Of a DNA stretch of 64,000 nucleotides, positions 23,528 through 36,268 are shown piece by piece. The stretch spans positions 124,001 to 188,000 of the forward strand of contig JAGKQI010000033.1 in NCBI GenBank assembly GCA_018806915.1, in the 5' to 3' direction. Origin of the DNA: Phytophthora colocasiae. Taxonomy: Eukaryota; Oomycota; Peronosporomycetes; Peronosporales; Peronosporaceae. The translations under genes and the position numbers were made by a program. The notes under the pieces are model-generated. The model saw only the letters and a program-made list of their open reading frames with translations, searched no databases and was not told where the DNA came from. Every line of letters begins with the position of its first letter. Position 1 is the stretch's first letter.

Positions 23528-24792
23528 ATGGCGCTCTCGTCTCGGTTGCTGGCCGCGTGCAGCGCCGCGTTTCTTCTAGTCTCGGCGTCCATGCCCGTGG
23601 ACGCTTCCCTCAATGTAAACATGAAGTTGGCTTCTTCGCGCGTGGCGCTATCGTCTGATGCGCTGGAACTGGCTGTCGTGGTGACGCCCAAGCAGCCGAA
23701 GCTCAAGCAGCTCTCGCTCGAGACACTAGTGGACACGTCTGGTGCCACTGTGCTCTCTGACCTCGTACGTTTCCTGGATCTTATGAGTGGTTGTTAGTGC
23801 ATTGGGCTGACTGAATTTCGCGTTGCGTGTATCGTCCGCAGAAGCTTAAAGGGGATGGCAGTAAGTTCGTGACCAAGCTAAAGGGAGATAACACGCTACA
23901 GACTGGTATGTATAAGCTCAAGGTTTCTGCAGTGGATGAGGAGAGCAAGGAAAGCGCCTACGAGGTGCTGCAGCTCAAAGTAACGACCCCTGTGGAGGCC
24001 ACGGGTGCCGTGGCTAATGGTAAAAAGCTCAAGGTGGGCGATAAGCTCACGGGCCAGAGCTTCAACGCCGCTGCAGAGGACACACTTAAGCTTGAAGTTA
24101 ACCTACAGCAGGCACATGACAAGACCCCTGTGGTGGCACACCAAGCCTTCCTGCGATTCACGCATGCGACGGAGAAGACAGAGACGTACTTTGTGCTCAC
24201 GGCGAACGCTGGTTTGACGCACAGCACGACGCTGCAGTTCGCTGCTCTCAGCAAAAAGTTCGGCTACAACTCGGGCAAACACCATTTGGAGCTCATTCTG
24301 GGTGCATCTACGTTCGAGAAAGCTATTGTGTGGGACCTGGGCAATGTGGAGCTACAGCTTGGCGCAGCCCCGCCTGAGACGCCCTCTCCTCTCTACAAAA
24401 AGCACCTGCTGTATGAAAGCGATACAACGCTGAAGGCATTGCCCGAAATCAAACACGTCATGCGTGAACAGGATCCGAGGCCGCCTGTGGTTGTGTCGCT
24501 GGCCTTCATGGGGGCTGTGCTGGTTCCGCTGCTCTTCTTCTTGCTGTTTGTGGCACGCCTGGGACTCAACATGAAGCGTCTGTTCGAAGGCTCTGTGTTC
24601 GTGTTTGGCTGCGTGTTCTTGGTCTCCCTAGGTGGTATCTTGGCCCTGTTCGGGTTGTACTGGCTAGAGCTGACCATGTTCCGCACCCTGGGCTACCTCA
24701 GCATTCTGGGCTCTGTGAACCTTTGGTCGGGTCATTTGACGCTGAAGCGCCTCGCCGAAAGCCCTGCCAAGAAGACAACCAAGGTCGAATAG
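23528..24792 (+). CDS. SWP1: Ribophorin II / SWP1 subunit of oligosaccharyltransferase
   Basis: Subunit of the ER complex that transfers the oligosaccharide to Asn residues of nascent proteins. ATG 23,528 opens a signal peptide (MALSSRLLAACSAAFLLVSA). The intron 23,765-23,841 (77 bp) joins VLSDL to KLKGDG in phase 0, giving 395 residues. The lumenal domain is beta-rich with repeated LKV/LQ patterns. Three hydrophobic helices close the protein (about residues 290-375: VVVSLAFMGAVLVPLLFFLL, VFVFGCVFLVSLGGILALFG, and a third at LGYLSILG), followed by a lysine-rich KKTTK tail. This C-terminal layout is typical of the SWP1/ribophorin II family. It ends tail to tail with the S28 peptidase, 103 bp away. 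Confidence 0.85.
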
Positions 24793-24840
24793 ATGAGGCA
24801 GCACAGGCAGTTTCTTGTGTTCAATTCATCAGCGAGGCAG

Positions 24841-24846
24841 AATAAA
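24841..24846 (+). terminator. Poly(A) signal of SWP1
   Basis: AATAAA 49 bases after the SWP1 stop, in the short gap between convergent genes. Confidence 0.5.
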
Positions 24847-24895
24847 GTGAAACGAGCATTGCTCGATTACATTTTCATTGTTTCACAGCTTCCAA

Positions 24896-26760
24896 CTAAT
24901 CATACGCTACGAATTCGTCAATCCACTTGCGAATCATCTTGATCTCAGTACTGCGTGCAGCAATAACAGAGGGCGGGTCTTTTGGATGGCTAAAGAACAG
25001 GTCCAAATGGTGTGCGCCTTCAGCGATCTCCACGATCGTCACCTTCGCATCCTTTGGGGCATGCAGTACACCGGCACTGCTCCACGGGTCCAGTAGGCCA
25101 TTACTAAAGACGATATTGGACGCTGACCGTAGCATTTCGTCGCCGTAGCTCACGCGGATGCCATCCGGGTCGGGTGTTGTGTGCCAATCGCGCTGGCAGT
25201 GTGCACGAATCTCATCGAATGTAGTGTTGCGCGGCCAGAACATGTCGGTCTCACCATTTGTGCTAAAGTATGTCTCCTGCGGTAGCATTTCCGTGCAGTA
25301 TTGGTAGTCCCAGATGCCGTCGTAATCCCATAGCGTCGGGATTTTGAAGCACGTCAAGTCTTTGGTCGCGTTATGGAACACGTTGGCAGCGTCGCGAAGC
25401 GCCTCCAGCAGTGTGATATTCACTGTGTCCTGCCTTAACGATGACGTCGGGAAGTCGGCGGCCAAATATGAGCAGGCTTCACGAACAGGCCACGCAGGGA
25501 GGTCCACAGCACCGCCAGTGAGGTAACTAGACGGGTATGGGAAGTCTCCCATTGCCAAGGTATCGAAGGCAAACAAAACCGACATCGCCAGATCCTCGCC
25601 CTGCTCCTCTTTTGTCAATGGTTCGCATAACCTGAACAGTGAAGACAACGTCGAGCGGCCAATTTCAGTCTTCGAGAGTTCAAAGATTTGTGCCCAGGAT
25701 TTCTGGGCGTTCGGCACACAGTTCTTCGCTGATCCTGCAGCCGGAGATGCGTCGCGAGTCACCACTTGCCAATACTTTTGGCCGTCGAAGTGTGGGAACC
25801 CTCCAAAGCCATAGATCGGCGCAGACGCAGCGATGGCACCCGCAATAATGTTTGGGTACTTCATGCGAAACCAAGCTGATAGCATGCCGCCATAGCTTCC
25901 TCCAAACGCAATGACAGGGTGGTTGAAGGCGTTGTGCTCCTTCTGGAGATGATAAATAAGTTCCGTGTAGTCCGCGAGGGACTGATCGTGAGAGAGGTAG
26001 TCCAGGTGGTCCATGTACTTGTCACCGAACGGAAAGCTCTTGCCGTAATAACGGTGCTCGGCAAAAACAACGAGTGCCTTGAAAGCCTGTGCGTTTTCCC
26101 AGATGAGTCCTGTGTGGTTGGCATACAATGTCACATCACCTTCATTACCAGTGTAGAAGAACACAGGCGCCTTCTCGTCCGTCGGGTCCCAAAACTGCGT
26201 ATTCAATAGATATCGTTGCTTGTAGGTAGCTGGGAGGCCACTTAATTCGGCGCTCGATTCGATAGATCCCAGTACCTCCGCTCCAAGCCATGAGAAGTGG
26301 TCAATTCGTTGCTCGATCCATAACTCAGAGCAATTGCTCGCGTCTGCGTAAAATTGAGGCGTCGCAGGTCTCACAATTGGGCTGGTTGTCCCGAGCGAGC
26401 TGCGCGGGAGATCCGCCGTGGCCACGAGGTGCTGCGTGTGGATAAGCACAAAGACGCCGAGAAGGAGGGATAACCCTCCGAACGCCACGACGCTGGCAGG
26501 AGCGTAATTCAGCACTATCGATCCGAAAACGTTTTAGTATCCCTGTAAGCTGAGGGAGATTCGAACAACCACGTACATGTATTGTAGACAGTCTCATAGT
26601 ACTGCGGCGCGTTGAGACTTTGCCAACGATTTATTTGCACACGCCTGGAGCTGGTGGCTGAGCCTACGGACGATCCAGTGGCGGAGCGCGCAAGCAGCGG
26701 TCTCGCCTCCCCCACGCGCAAGGTGTCCGTGCTTGAGCCGTATCGGTCACGCGTTGTCAT
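24896..26760 (-). CDS. Serine carboxypeptidase, family S28 (Pro-X carboxypeptidase / DPP7-like), membrane-anchored
   Basis: Exon 1 runs from 26,760 to 26,577 and exon 2 from 26,514 to 24,896. The 62-bp intron 26,515-26,576 has GTACGT, a branch-like ACTAAAAC and AG. Spliced length is 600 residues. The N terminus is a Ser/Arg-rich cytosolic segment, followed by one hydrophobic helix (VVAFGGLSLLLGVFVLI), so this is a type II membrane protein. The catalytic domain starts with WIEQRIDHFSW, typical of S28. The nucleophile Ser is in GGSYGGMLS, Asp in NGLLDPWSSAG and His in EGAHHLDL. Length fits the family. It should cleave after proline in a lysosomal or extracellular space. It shares a 257-bp intergenic region with UGP1, transcribed the other way. 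Confidence 0.88.
26515..26576 (-). other. Intron of the S28 peptidase gene
   Basis: Minus-strand GTACGT...GATAG, 62 bp, with a TACTAAAAC branch-point candidate 23 bases from the acceptor. It joins YYETVYNT to LLNYAPAS in frame. Confidence 0.75.
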
Positions 26761-26974
26761 GGCGCCACTACGTTTGTGACACTCATCCGATCCAAAGGTA
26801 AAGCTTCGATCCTGAGTTGTGGCCTGAATCAGGCCGTCTGATTATGAAGTGGTTACACAATGTGGGCCGCTCCAGATCATGTGGGTCAGCGTTGCATAGG
26901 ACACGCCGCAGCCGATCAAAACCAGGTTCAATCAATCCCCTGCCTCGTTCCGAGCTCGTTCCAGCGCTACAGCA

Positions 26975-26983
26975 GCTCATTCC
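26975..26983 (+). promoter_or_regulatory. Oomycete initiator element of UGP1
   Basis: GCTCATTCC, matching the oomycete Inr consensus, 35 bases before the ATG of UGP1. This also supports ATG 27,018 over the more upstream in-frame GTG codons. The 257-bp region between 26,761 and 27,017 serves two divergent genes. Confidence 0.6.
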
Positions 26984-27017
26984 CTGTTCCCGACAAGCGG
27001 AGCGACGAGGTCCTGCC

Positions 27018-28821
<1,804 letters not shown>

Positions 28822-29008
28822 GCCCGAGCTATGCCGCGCAGCCTGTGCAACGGAACGAGGCTAAAGGAAAGAGACGCAGAGGAGACATAAGGCCGTGAGT
28901 GAATACATGCATATGCATTATTGTCATGCAAACTGTTTTCTGTTATACATTTATCACAAGTGATGATGAGCTTTGCTGAAATTGATGAGAGCGAGGAGGA
29001 TCATACGC

Positions 29009-30220
29009 CTAATAGACGGCAACAACGTGCTTGCAGATCGGGCATTGACGGTGGTACATAAGCCATTGGTCGATACACTCTCGGTGGTAGAAGTGCAGGC
29101 ATGGTAGCGCGCGCACCTCTTCCTCTGCTTCGAACTCGTCACAGCACACAGCACAAACTGTGTTATTAACTTCGCCGCCTTCTTCCGTTTGATTCACCTC
29201 GGCATCGAACTCTCGGACTTGATACTGGAACGTTGGAAGCGCAATAATCTGCGGGTACGGCAGACCATCCCAGCTCTCGCTCTGCGTCATCAGAAACAAT
29301 GAGTATCAACCCCCATACAGAAACAAAATGTTAGGATAACGTACATCAACTTGCTGTGAGCGGAGCTCATTGATGCGGCGAAGCAGCGACAGGAAGCGCA
29401 GTTTACTTTGACCTTCAGCCGCATTGTTCTCAGCTTCGTCCACAAGTGCCGATGATGTAGATCCTAGCATCTTGAGATGGCGACGAACCAGCGAAAAGAG
29501 CTTGTTTTCACTTTCTACAGCTTCCACCACAGACTCCTCGGACAAGGAATCTCTGGAAGCTGGAAGATACCCCAGGAGTTGACTGAGTGCTGTATTTACC
29601 ACACTGCAAAATTTGCAAGACATTCAAAAGTAAGTCCCACGTTAAAGCGCACCAGCTCAATAACAACTTACTGCAATGGACTGCGTGAACCCGCCACCGA
29701 GCCTGACTCTGTTGATGATGCTTGACGAAGCGATTGAATGAAAGCCAAGTCTAGCTCGCCATTGACCGGTGGCACGTTTTGCGAATTGTTCGCCTCGTCG
29801 ATATCAGCAGCAGCAATGGAAATGAGTCCAGCAGGAGACAACTGCGCGTTGACAGGAGAGGAACCCATGTCTTCCACCCTGAGACCATCCGAATCTTCAA
29901 GAGCCAAGCCGTCGGGGCCCAGAAGTGCCGCCAACTGGGACGACAGCGTAGGGGTCGAGAGGCGGCGATTCGCGTGCTCGTCTCCAGCCAGAGCGGCTAC
30001 CAACGCACTGTTTTTCTTCTTGCCTTCTTCCTCAGGCTCATCCGACGAATCTGCCTCTTCCATGGCACGTGCGATCTCCCTAGAGCTTGCAGTGTCTTCT
30101 TCCCAGTAGTTAGAGGCCTGCGGGTCCACACGAGGCTGCAGCAAACAAAATTAGTATTGCTACATTGTTTAACTGGATGGCTGGGAAGCTATGGCCGCGT
30201 ACGTGGAGCGCTTGGGGCAT
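29009..30220 (-). CDS. RING-H2 protein, probable E3 ubiquitin ligase
   Basis: A proposed four-exon model, 30,220-30,203, 30,135-29,672, 29,603-29,345, 29,281-29,009, uses GT-AG introns of 67, 68 and 63 bp and gives 337 residues in one frame. The C terminus is a complete C3H2C3 RING: CAVC, then LPCLHFYHRECIDQW, then CPIC. Upstream lie an acidic Ser/Glu-rich segment (EEADSSDEPEEEGKKK) and a helical middle domain. There is no transmembrane helix in this model. RING-H2 domains recruit E2 enzymes; the substrate is unknown. The 5' end is uncertain: ATG 30,220 gives only six codons in exon 1, and sequence up to about 30,500 also looks partly coding in other frames. It lies tail to tail with UGP1 (187 bp). 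Confidence 0.7.
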
Positions 30221-30737
30221 ACGTGAGCCGTAAAGTGACCGGAGGAACATCTCGGCGACCAGACGCCTGTGTCTTCTCCCGGTCTTCTTCCAATTGAATG
30301 AGAAGGAGACGCCTCAAAGTGCCATCTGGAAGATTTTTTTTTCACTAAGACTAATTGGTCCACGTATTTCTGCAAAAAAATGTGACGCGTTTGTGTCGAA
30401 TTTTGTACAACGTGCACCGAAAATCTAACATAGAAAAATGTAGCCATTTGAGCATCCTACCGTGCCAGCTCCGAAGAAGACCCCACATCAGGATGAATAT
30501 CGTCGCATCCGTACCCACGCCATCAACCACAGCCTTCTCACCACAGGCTTGACAGTGGCCACCTCGCCGGGAGAACTTTTACTTGGATCTGGGGGTACAG
30601 CAAGTGCACCATAGCCGCTATTGTTGGCTGCCACTCACTTTGGCTTCTAACTATCTGGGTTGAAAGCCAACTGCAACGTTCTATCCAACCCATTAGAACT
30701 CCTACGGCTACAGAACTTCTAACCCTCTGGAAGTCCG

Positions 30738-32560
30738 ATGGCGGCTACGGTCAGTCATTTTGCTTTCTTTCCCTCGAGCATGGCCAAGTCTTCTCGAAAA
30801 CGCTCAGCTCCAAAGCGCCGGCCATCTAAACGCAAGAAGCGGCGGGAAACATCGGAGCTCCTACATCCCAGCGTTTGGTTTAAACAAGAGATTGCCACGG
30901 CACTGTGGATGCCTCAGAAGGCTGATTTGGTCTCCGTCCTGAAACCTCGACGCTCACAAAAGGAGAGTCGCGTGAGACGCGTTCGCTCGAGCCACCGAAA
31001 GAAACGGAAGCGAAGCAAAAGACACGGAAGAAGACATGCGAGACGAACGCCACCCTTTGTTCGAGATCGCGTGCCAGAACAACAACGACTGCTGGAACCT
31101 CTGCTCACGTCATGGTTCGAGAATTTGGCTCAAGCTGAGCTGCCGTCCACGTGGAGACAGCCGTGTTTGTCGGTAGCTCATCACTATCTCGAGATGGACG
31201 AGACGTTAAAGGCACTAGACGTCGAAGACGAGGAGTCGGTCAACAGTGTTAAGATCCAACCAAAGGACAGAAAGAGAAGCTCGACCAAATCGCGGCCCAG
31301 CGAGCCGTCTACAACAAGATGGTGGCTCTCTCGAGCGAGGATCGAAAGTCAAGACTAGCGTCTCGCGACAAGGCAGTAAAGATGACGTTGAAAGAGTTCG
31401 GATCGACGTATCGACCTATTGTAACGCTGGAGTCAATCGACAAGTACTTTCGAAACAAGAGAGGACTCAAGCGCCACAAAGAGGTTAATGACCAAGTTCG
31501 TGATTCGGCATACCGAGACTTCATGAAAGCCACCAAGTCTTCTATCGCAGGTTTCTTTGCTGCTTTAAAACGTGGTGACAAGACAGAATTTCCAGTCTTG
31601 AAGTTCAAGAGCAAGTTCGCGGCTTCTAACTCTATTGAAATCCGCGCCCGAGAGATTGAAGTGGTCGAGCAAGATACCCGGACTGCTATTCGGTTCCATC
31701 CACGTTTTTTTGGGTTCGCCAAGAACGACGGGATTGTAGTGCACGAGGAGCTTCCCCCGCTAATGATGTCCGTTCGCTTGCAGCGCTTGCGAGAAGGAGA
31801 CTTACTACATGTGTGTTCCGAGACTGCGTACGTTTCAGGAGACTAAGCTGGATCGGGTGTGTGCTATCGACCCCGGTGTGGTTAACTTTGCGTCAGTGTA
31901 TGATCCCGAAGGTCGTACATTCAGCGTGAAGGATGCGCATAACGTCCTGAAGAAGAAGTTCGAGGCAGTGGACGCCTTGAAATCTCAGTTGGCACTCAAG
32001 GATAACGTGTGCAAGGCCAGACACAAGGACAAGGTGAGATCAAAGAAGAAGAGAGGCAGGAAGAGTCCAAAGGGTGAGGAGCATCGCCTGCGCTACCGTC
32101 TCCGCAGACGTATGCGGTTTACGGCCCGGAAAGCGACTCGCTGTGTGAATGGCTGTCCGAGAACTACAATGTGGTCCTACTGCCTTCCTTCCAGACTCAA
32201 GAGATGGTCGCGAAGCATTTAGAGGAGGTGGCATCAGACGCCACGCCTGCGACTGCTTCGGAAACGGACAACGCTGCAACCAACACGAGAAAGATCAGAA
32301 GCCCGACTGCGAGAGCGCTAATGGCTCAAGCGCACTTCAAGTTTAAACAGCTACTGAAGTATAAGATGAAACGCACTGGCGGTCGTGTCATCAACTGTGA
32401 AGAAGAGTATACGTCGAAGACGTGTTCAAGCTGTGGAGTGATCAAAGAAAACTTGGGTGGATCTCGTGTTTTTCGATGCAGAAGCTGTCATGCTGTTCTG
32501 GACCGCGATGTGAGTGCGGCAAAGAACATTCTTCACAAGAACGTAAGCTTGCTGGCTTAG
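30738..32560 (+). pseudogene. Fanzor (eukaryotic TnpB-like RNA-guided nuclease), three frameshifts
   Basis: TnpB/Fanzor homolog. N terminus: a Lys/Arg-rich tail with nuclear-signal character (KRKKRR), from ATG 30,738 or 30,780. Then a helical region with PTKGQKEKLDQIAAQRAVYN, as in TnpB N-terminal domains, and the RuvC core. RuvC-I Asp lies in AIDPGVVNF (31,866-31,892). The RuvC-II strand reads VVLLPSFQTQEM, without the glutamate at the bacterial position. The zinc ribbon has CSSCG and CRSC, and RuvC-III Asp lies in DRDVSAAKNI (32,502-32,531). A Glu in the EEEYTSKTC segment could be the relocated catalytic glutamate described for Fanzors. Frames change near 31,256, 31,810 and 32,143, each by one or two bases, two of them in GT repeats. 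No transposase partner was found beside it. Confidence 0.82.
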
Positions 32561-32662
32561 CTGGCAATTCTTGCTAAATTGGCGAGCCTTCGTCGAGGAG
32601 TCCTGTACGTTAAAGGCCCAAGAGTATCTAGACTAGCTATAACTAAAGTTGTAGTTGGTAAA
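32561..32662 (+). other. Possible guide-RNA region after the Fanzor
   Basis: Short non-coding gap between the Fanzor stop and the SMG8-like stop. In TnpB/Fanzor loci the guide RNA overlaps or follows the 3' end of the gene, so this is where one would be expected. A small TTAGC...GCTAA stem is visible near 32,558-32,576. No firm evidence. Confidence 0.25.
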
Positions 32663-34066
32663 TTAGGTAGACTCATAAGGCGTGCCAGCTCCATGTCCAA
32701 TGCCACCATTGTCCAGAGCCTCAAGTGCTGCTATCTCTTGGCTTCGCTTGAAATCCAAACGGCTGTAGCTCTTGACCAGTCCGTGAAAAACCTTTAGCCA
32801 CTGCTGTGGACTCAATAGCTCCGTACGCCCGCTCTCCTTGCTACCGCTTGGTACGAACGAGAAGAGCAGCTCGATGTATTTCTGCACGTATTGGTTCAGT
32901 CGCTGGAAGCCCATTTCGTCGTCTTCTAGAGGCTGCAATAACGAAACGTCGTTGAGGATGTCATCAACGCCAATGCCCGAGTCCAGCGCGTCCAGAAGAT
33001 CGTCAAGCCGTGCCTCTGCTCGTCCGTCCGCAGTGGCTGTCCGCTTTGAGACCACCACCACACTATGCGCAGGGTCCAGATTGAATATTCTTCGCTCCTT
33101 GCTTAGGTTCGTGGCACTTAATGCGTCACGCATGCGGAGGGAGCCAACGGTGCTGCCTCGCAAGGATCGGAACAGGGTCGTCAACCGCGCCTCTAGTGAC
33201 TTGCAGTACGTTACTGTTGCTGAACGTGAAGGCCCAGAGCTCTGTGTCTTCAGTGATGCATGAAGGATCTCATCGGGGGCTGGAACGACATACACGACTA
33301 ACGGTACACAGCGTCCGGGAGCAAACGCGTTCCCTCCTCCGTTAGTCGACGAGCCTTTTGAGCCGCTGTTATCCCGTTTAGAGTGCTTCGTCGTCGTTGC
33401 CACAAAACTCTGCAGCTTTGCTTTCTCCAATGCTAATGTGCGTACCTCTTTCAGTACATTGGTCGTCACTCGTGCATCCTCCTTGATCACTATCAGCGTA
33501 TTGCAACTGGAGTAGAGCAACACTTGCATTTTGAGCTTCTCGTGCTCAAAAGTGTCAAGCACATTACGGATTTGTTGCGGTTCACTCTTCAGTTTCTCTT
33601 CTTCTTCATGAACCACAGGTATTACTTGTTGCCTTCCCTCTGGTTTGTTGTTGTGAGGTGCTCCCGTTTTGGTCGTTGCAGGTGAAGAAAAGCAACGGCT
33701 ATCAGGGGCAGCAATACCCAGCAGATAGATGCATCTAGCGACGTCGTCATAAAAGAGGTGGATACTGGCAGGCAGTCTGTCGTCCTTCACTGTGGTGGCG
33801 CTCTGCATCTCATCGTCTCGGAAAACGTTGCGGCCGATGAGGCGATTGGCGAAAGCAAAAGCGCGCGAGGAGGACGAGGAACTTGTGCTGAGGATCCCCA
33901 CTACCGCCACATTCTTGTGCTGCATCGTCTGCAAAGCTCCAAGGGATCCGCCACGACCAGACTCGGGAGGATACACACGCACAGGTTCATTTAGCTTGCG
34001 ATCGAAGGGCAGCGGCGGTGCATGGCGAGACGACGAAGGTCGTCCTCCATTTCGTCCGCCTGCCAT
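32663..34066 (-). CDS. SMG8-like NMD factor, N-terminal part only
   Basis: 467 residues from ATG 34,066 (MAGGRNGGRP); an earlier in-frame ATG at 34,132 would add an unlikely Lys/Tyr-rich leader. The order of segments matches the Smg8/Smg9 family as I know it: NVAVVGILS at the start of a G-like domain, LLYSSCNTLIVI, a hydrophobic VPLVVYVVPAP strand, LTTLFRSLR, HSVVVVSK, a helical FQRLNQYVQKYIELL and SPQQWLKVFHGL. SMG8 binds SMG9 and SMG1 and restrains SMG1 kinase in nonsense-mediated decay. Known SMG8 proteins are about twice as long; this one stops in GHGAGTPYEST right beside the Fanzor locus, so the C-terminal half is missing. SMG9 is the alternative name. Confidence 0.6.
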   Translation of the reverse strand: MAGGRNGGRPSSSRHAPPLPFDRKLNEPVRVYPPESGRGGSLGALQTMQHKNVAVVGILSTSSSSSSRAFAFANRLIGRNVFRDDEMQSATTVKDDRLPASIHLFYDDVARCIYLLGIAAPDSRCFSSPATTKTGAPHNNKPEGRQQVIPVVHEEEEKLKSEPQQIRNVLDTFEHEKLKMQVLLYSSCNTLIVIKEDARVTTNVLKEVRTLALEKAKLQSFVATTTKHSKRDNSGSKGSSTNGGGNAFAPGRCVPLVVYVVPAPDEILHASLKTQSSGPSRSATVTYCKSLEARLTTLFRSLRGSTVGSLRMRDALSATNLSKERRIFNLDPAHSVVVVSKRTATADGRAEARLDDLLDALDSGIGVDDILNDVSLLQPLEDDEMGFQRLNQYVQKYIELLFSFVPSGSKESGRTELLSPQQWLKVFHGLVKSYSRLDFKRSQEIAALEALDNGGIGHGAGTPYEST

Positions 34067-34141
34067 GGTGGATTTGAGAATACACAAATAATAATTATTG
34101 TACACAAACAATTTGTGATCTTTTTGATACATGGCTACAAT

Positions 34142-35977
34142 CTACCAATGTTGCCTTTCACGCTCTCGACGCTTTGCCAGGTCCTGACGCACTCGCTCTA
34201 GGAATGGCGACGATGGGGTCAAGTGCCTTTTAGTTTTGCCAGTCGCATTACTTTTCTCAAATGCTCGTTCCCTCGCTGCAGCAGCCCCTGCTCGTGCTGC
34301 AAATTGCTCATGTCGAAGTTGGCGCTCGTCCAGGTCTCGACGAAGTCTTTCGTCGAAGTCGCCTAGATCCCTCTGCATCAAGTTGTTAGTAGCAACAGCA
34401 TTCTGTCAGATATCGATTGTACCTAGAAAACATCAAAGCGTACTTTACTACCTGTTGTGCTCTGCGTGTAATCGACGGTGAGAAGCTGCACTCGCGTTGT
34501 ATCTCCTCCCAAATGGCGGCCCGAGATAATTCCCGATATTCGATATCCAACTGCAAACGCCCAAGAAATTCATCCCTAACTTCTTCCCACGTCTTCTTCA
34601 AATATTCCTCATCTGCTACAGGTTTACAAGCCATCGCTTCGCGACGCTCGGACTCCTCCTGTTTCTCACGCTGTCTCTTCTTGCATTGCAGTTGAAATTC
34701 CTCCATTCGAGACAGGAATTCCTTCGCAACGTTGCTCTGCAATTGACAAGGAAAGCGTAAGAAACACAGAAGATAAATAAACTACTTGAGTTCGAAAAAC
34801 ACACCCAGGCGATACGACTCTTGTACGTGACACCGCAGTTCGGACATTTCTTTCGCTTCTGCGTCAACTCCGAGTACGACTGGGGATTCCCGCAACTAGG
34901 ACACTCCTTCTTGTCCACACGCGCAAGATAAACCGCTTCCTCGCGTGTTCGACGGAGCTGCTCACGACGGGCCCTCTCCGCTGCCTCCATGCGACGCATA
35001 AAGTCTTCATTTCGTCGGAGTGCAGCTCCTCTGCTGCCTCCTGGACCATCTTCTTCATCAGAGTCATTGTTTGAGGGCTTTTTGTTGCTACCATTATTGT
35101 GCAGGCGTGGGGTGAACCGGCAATTACGATTGTCATCCAAACGCGCGAATTCTCGTCGAGGTTTCCGAGCCTGCCGCGCTCGTGTGAATTTGTCTTTAGC
35201 CAATTCGTTCAGAGCTTCTCTGTTGGCGACCTTCTTCTTTTGTTTGGCATTGCTTGTACCCCCTCCTTGGGCTACCGAAGCCAGAAAAAGGCGTCGCTGG
35301 GTTAGTGAAAGCTGCTGGAACTGAAAGGCGCTGAGCTTGTTCTGTATCGCACGTTGCAGGTCGAGCTTGCTCATAGACTGACTGGTTGTGGCACCTGTCA
35401 AAGGTTTTGAACAACCTCTCTTGATCGGTGACCGGTGGCCGACTGACTTCGCTTTTGCAACACTAGCAGCAAGCGTCTCTGCGGCTTCACGGATACTTGC
35501 AGCATCGTCCTCAAAATCTTCTTCCTCGTACTGTTGCTGCTGCTTCAATACTGCAGATTGTAAACCCGTTGCGACCTGCTCGTTGCGTTGTGTGACTCTT
35601 TCGGCTCTAACCTCAGAACTCACTTCATCCAGAGCACGTTTAACCTTGTCTGTTTGAACTTTGGTCAATTCGCGTTCGTTCTCCTCTTCATTTATCTCAG
35701 CTGCTAGAGCGGCAAGTGACGGTTTTGGACGGTCTTCCTTCAGTTGTATAGATTCGATACTTTTGGCGACTTCTATCAGCGAAGATGAAGCCTCCTTCTT
35801 GGCGACTTCGAGTAGTGTTGGAGTCACCTTTGGTGGCGGGTTTTCATCATCACTTTCAAACATATCTTCATCAATTTCATCGGGGGGTTCCAGTGTTTCC
35901 TTTTGAGGAACAGGAGAATCACTTTCCTGCTTTTCGACCCCAAGGCCCTGCACAAATGCCATCAATGCCGACGCCAT
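34142..35977 (-). CDS. Coiled-coil zinc-ribbon protein, function unknown
   Basis: Three exons: 35,977-34,805, 34,736-34,452, 34,372-34,142, with GT-AG introns of 68 and 79 bp; spliced length 562 residues. Not recognised. The first 150 residues are acidic and Ser/Glu-rich. A Gln-rich coiled segment follows (VLKQQQQYEEEDFEDD), then a basic zone and long Arg/Glu helices (RRMEAAERARREQLRRTREE). A C4 zinc ribbon comes next (CPSCGN, 13 spacer residues, then CPNCG), then more coiled coil to a basic end (RRERERQHW). The mix suggests a scaffold, perhaps cytoskeletal or nuclear; that is a guess. It is convergent with nothing and lies 75 bp left-to-right from the SMG8-like start. Confidence 0.7.
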
Positions 35978-36268
35978 AATGTAGATTCTGCAAATTTCTC
36001 AATGAAAGCACTCTGATCGATTCGGCAAATTGCATGACCAGCAGCATCCCATGTCCATTCTCGGAATAGGATGATTCCGCTCGACTCCAGACCTCAAAGT
36101 GGAAAAAATAGCGTCATTTTGACAATGTGCAAGCACATTCCCAACGCACAGGTACGATAAGCTTGTCCAGTGCATGCTGGAACTTCTCCAGCCCGTACTT
36201 ATGTGCACGTGTTGAAGTGTAGGTATCTTTTCGAGCCCCATGCTGCAACCGATGGTTTGATTGTAGCG

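Noticed and set aside
30339..30606. Possible extra exons on either strand near the RING gene
   Set aside because: Several frames look weakly coding and several GT-AG pairs exist, but none gives a phase-consistent join with the supported exons.
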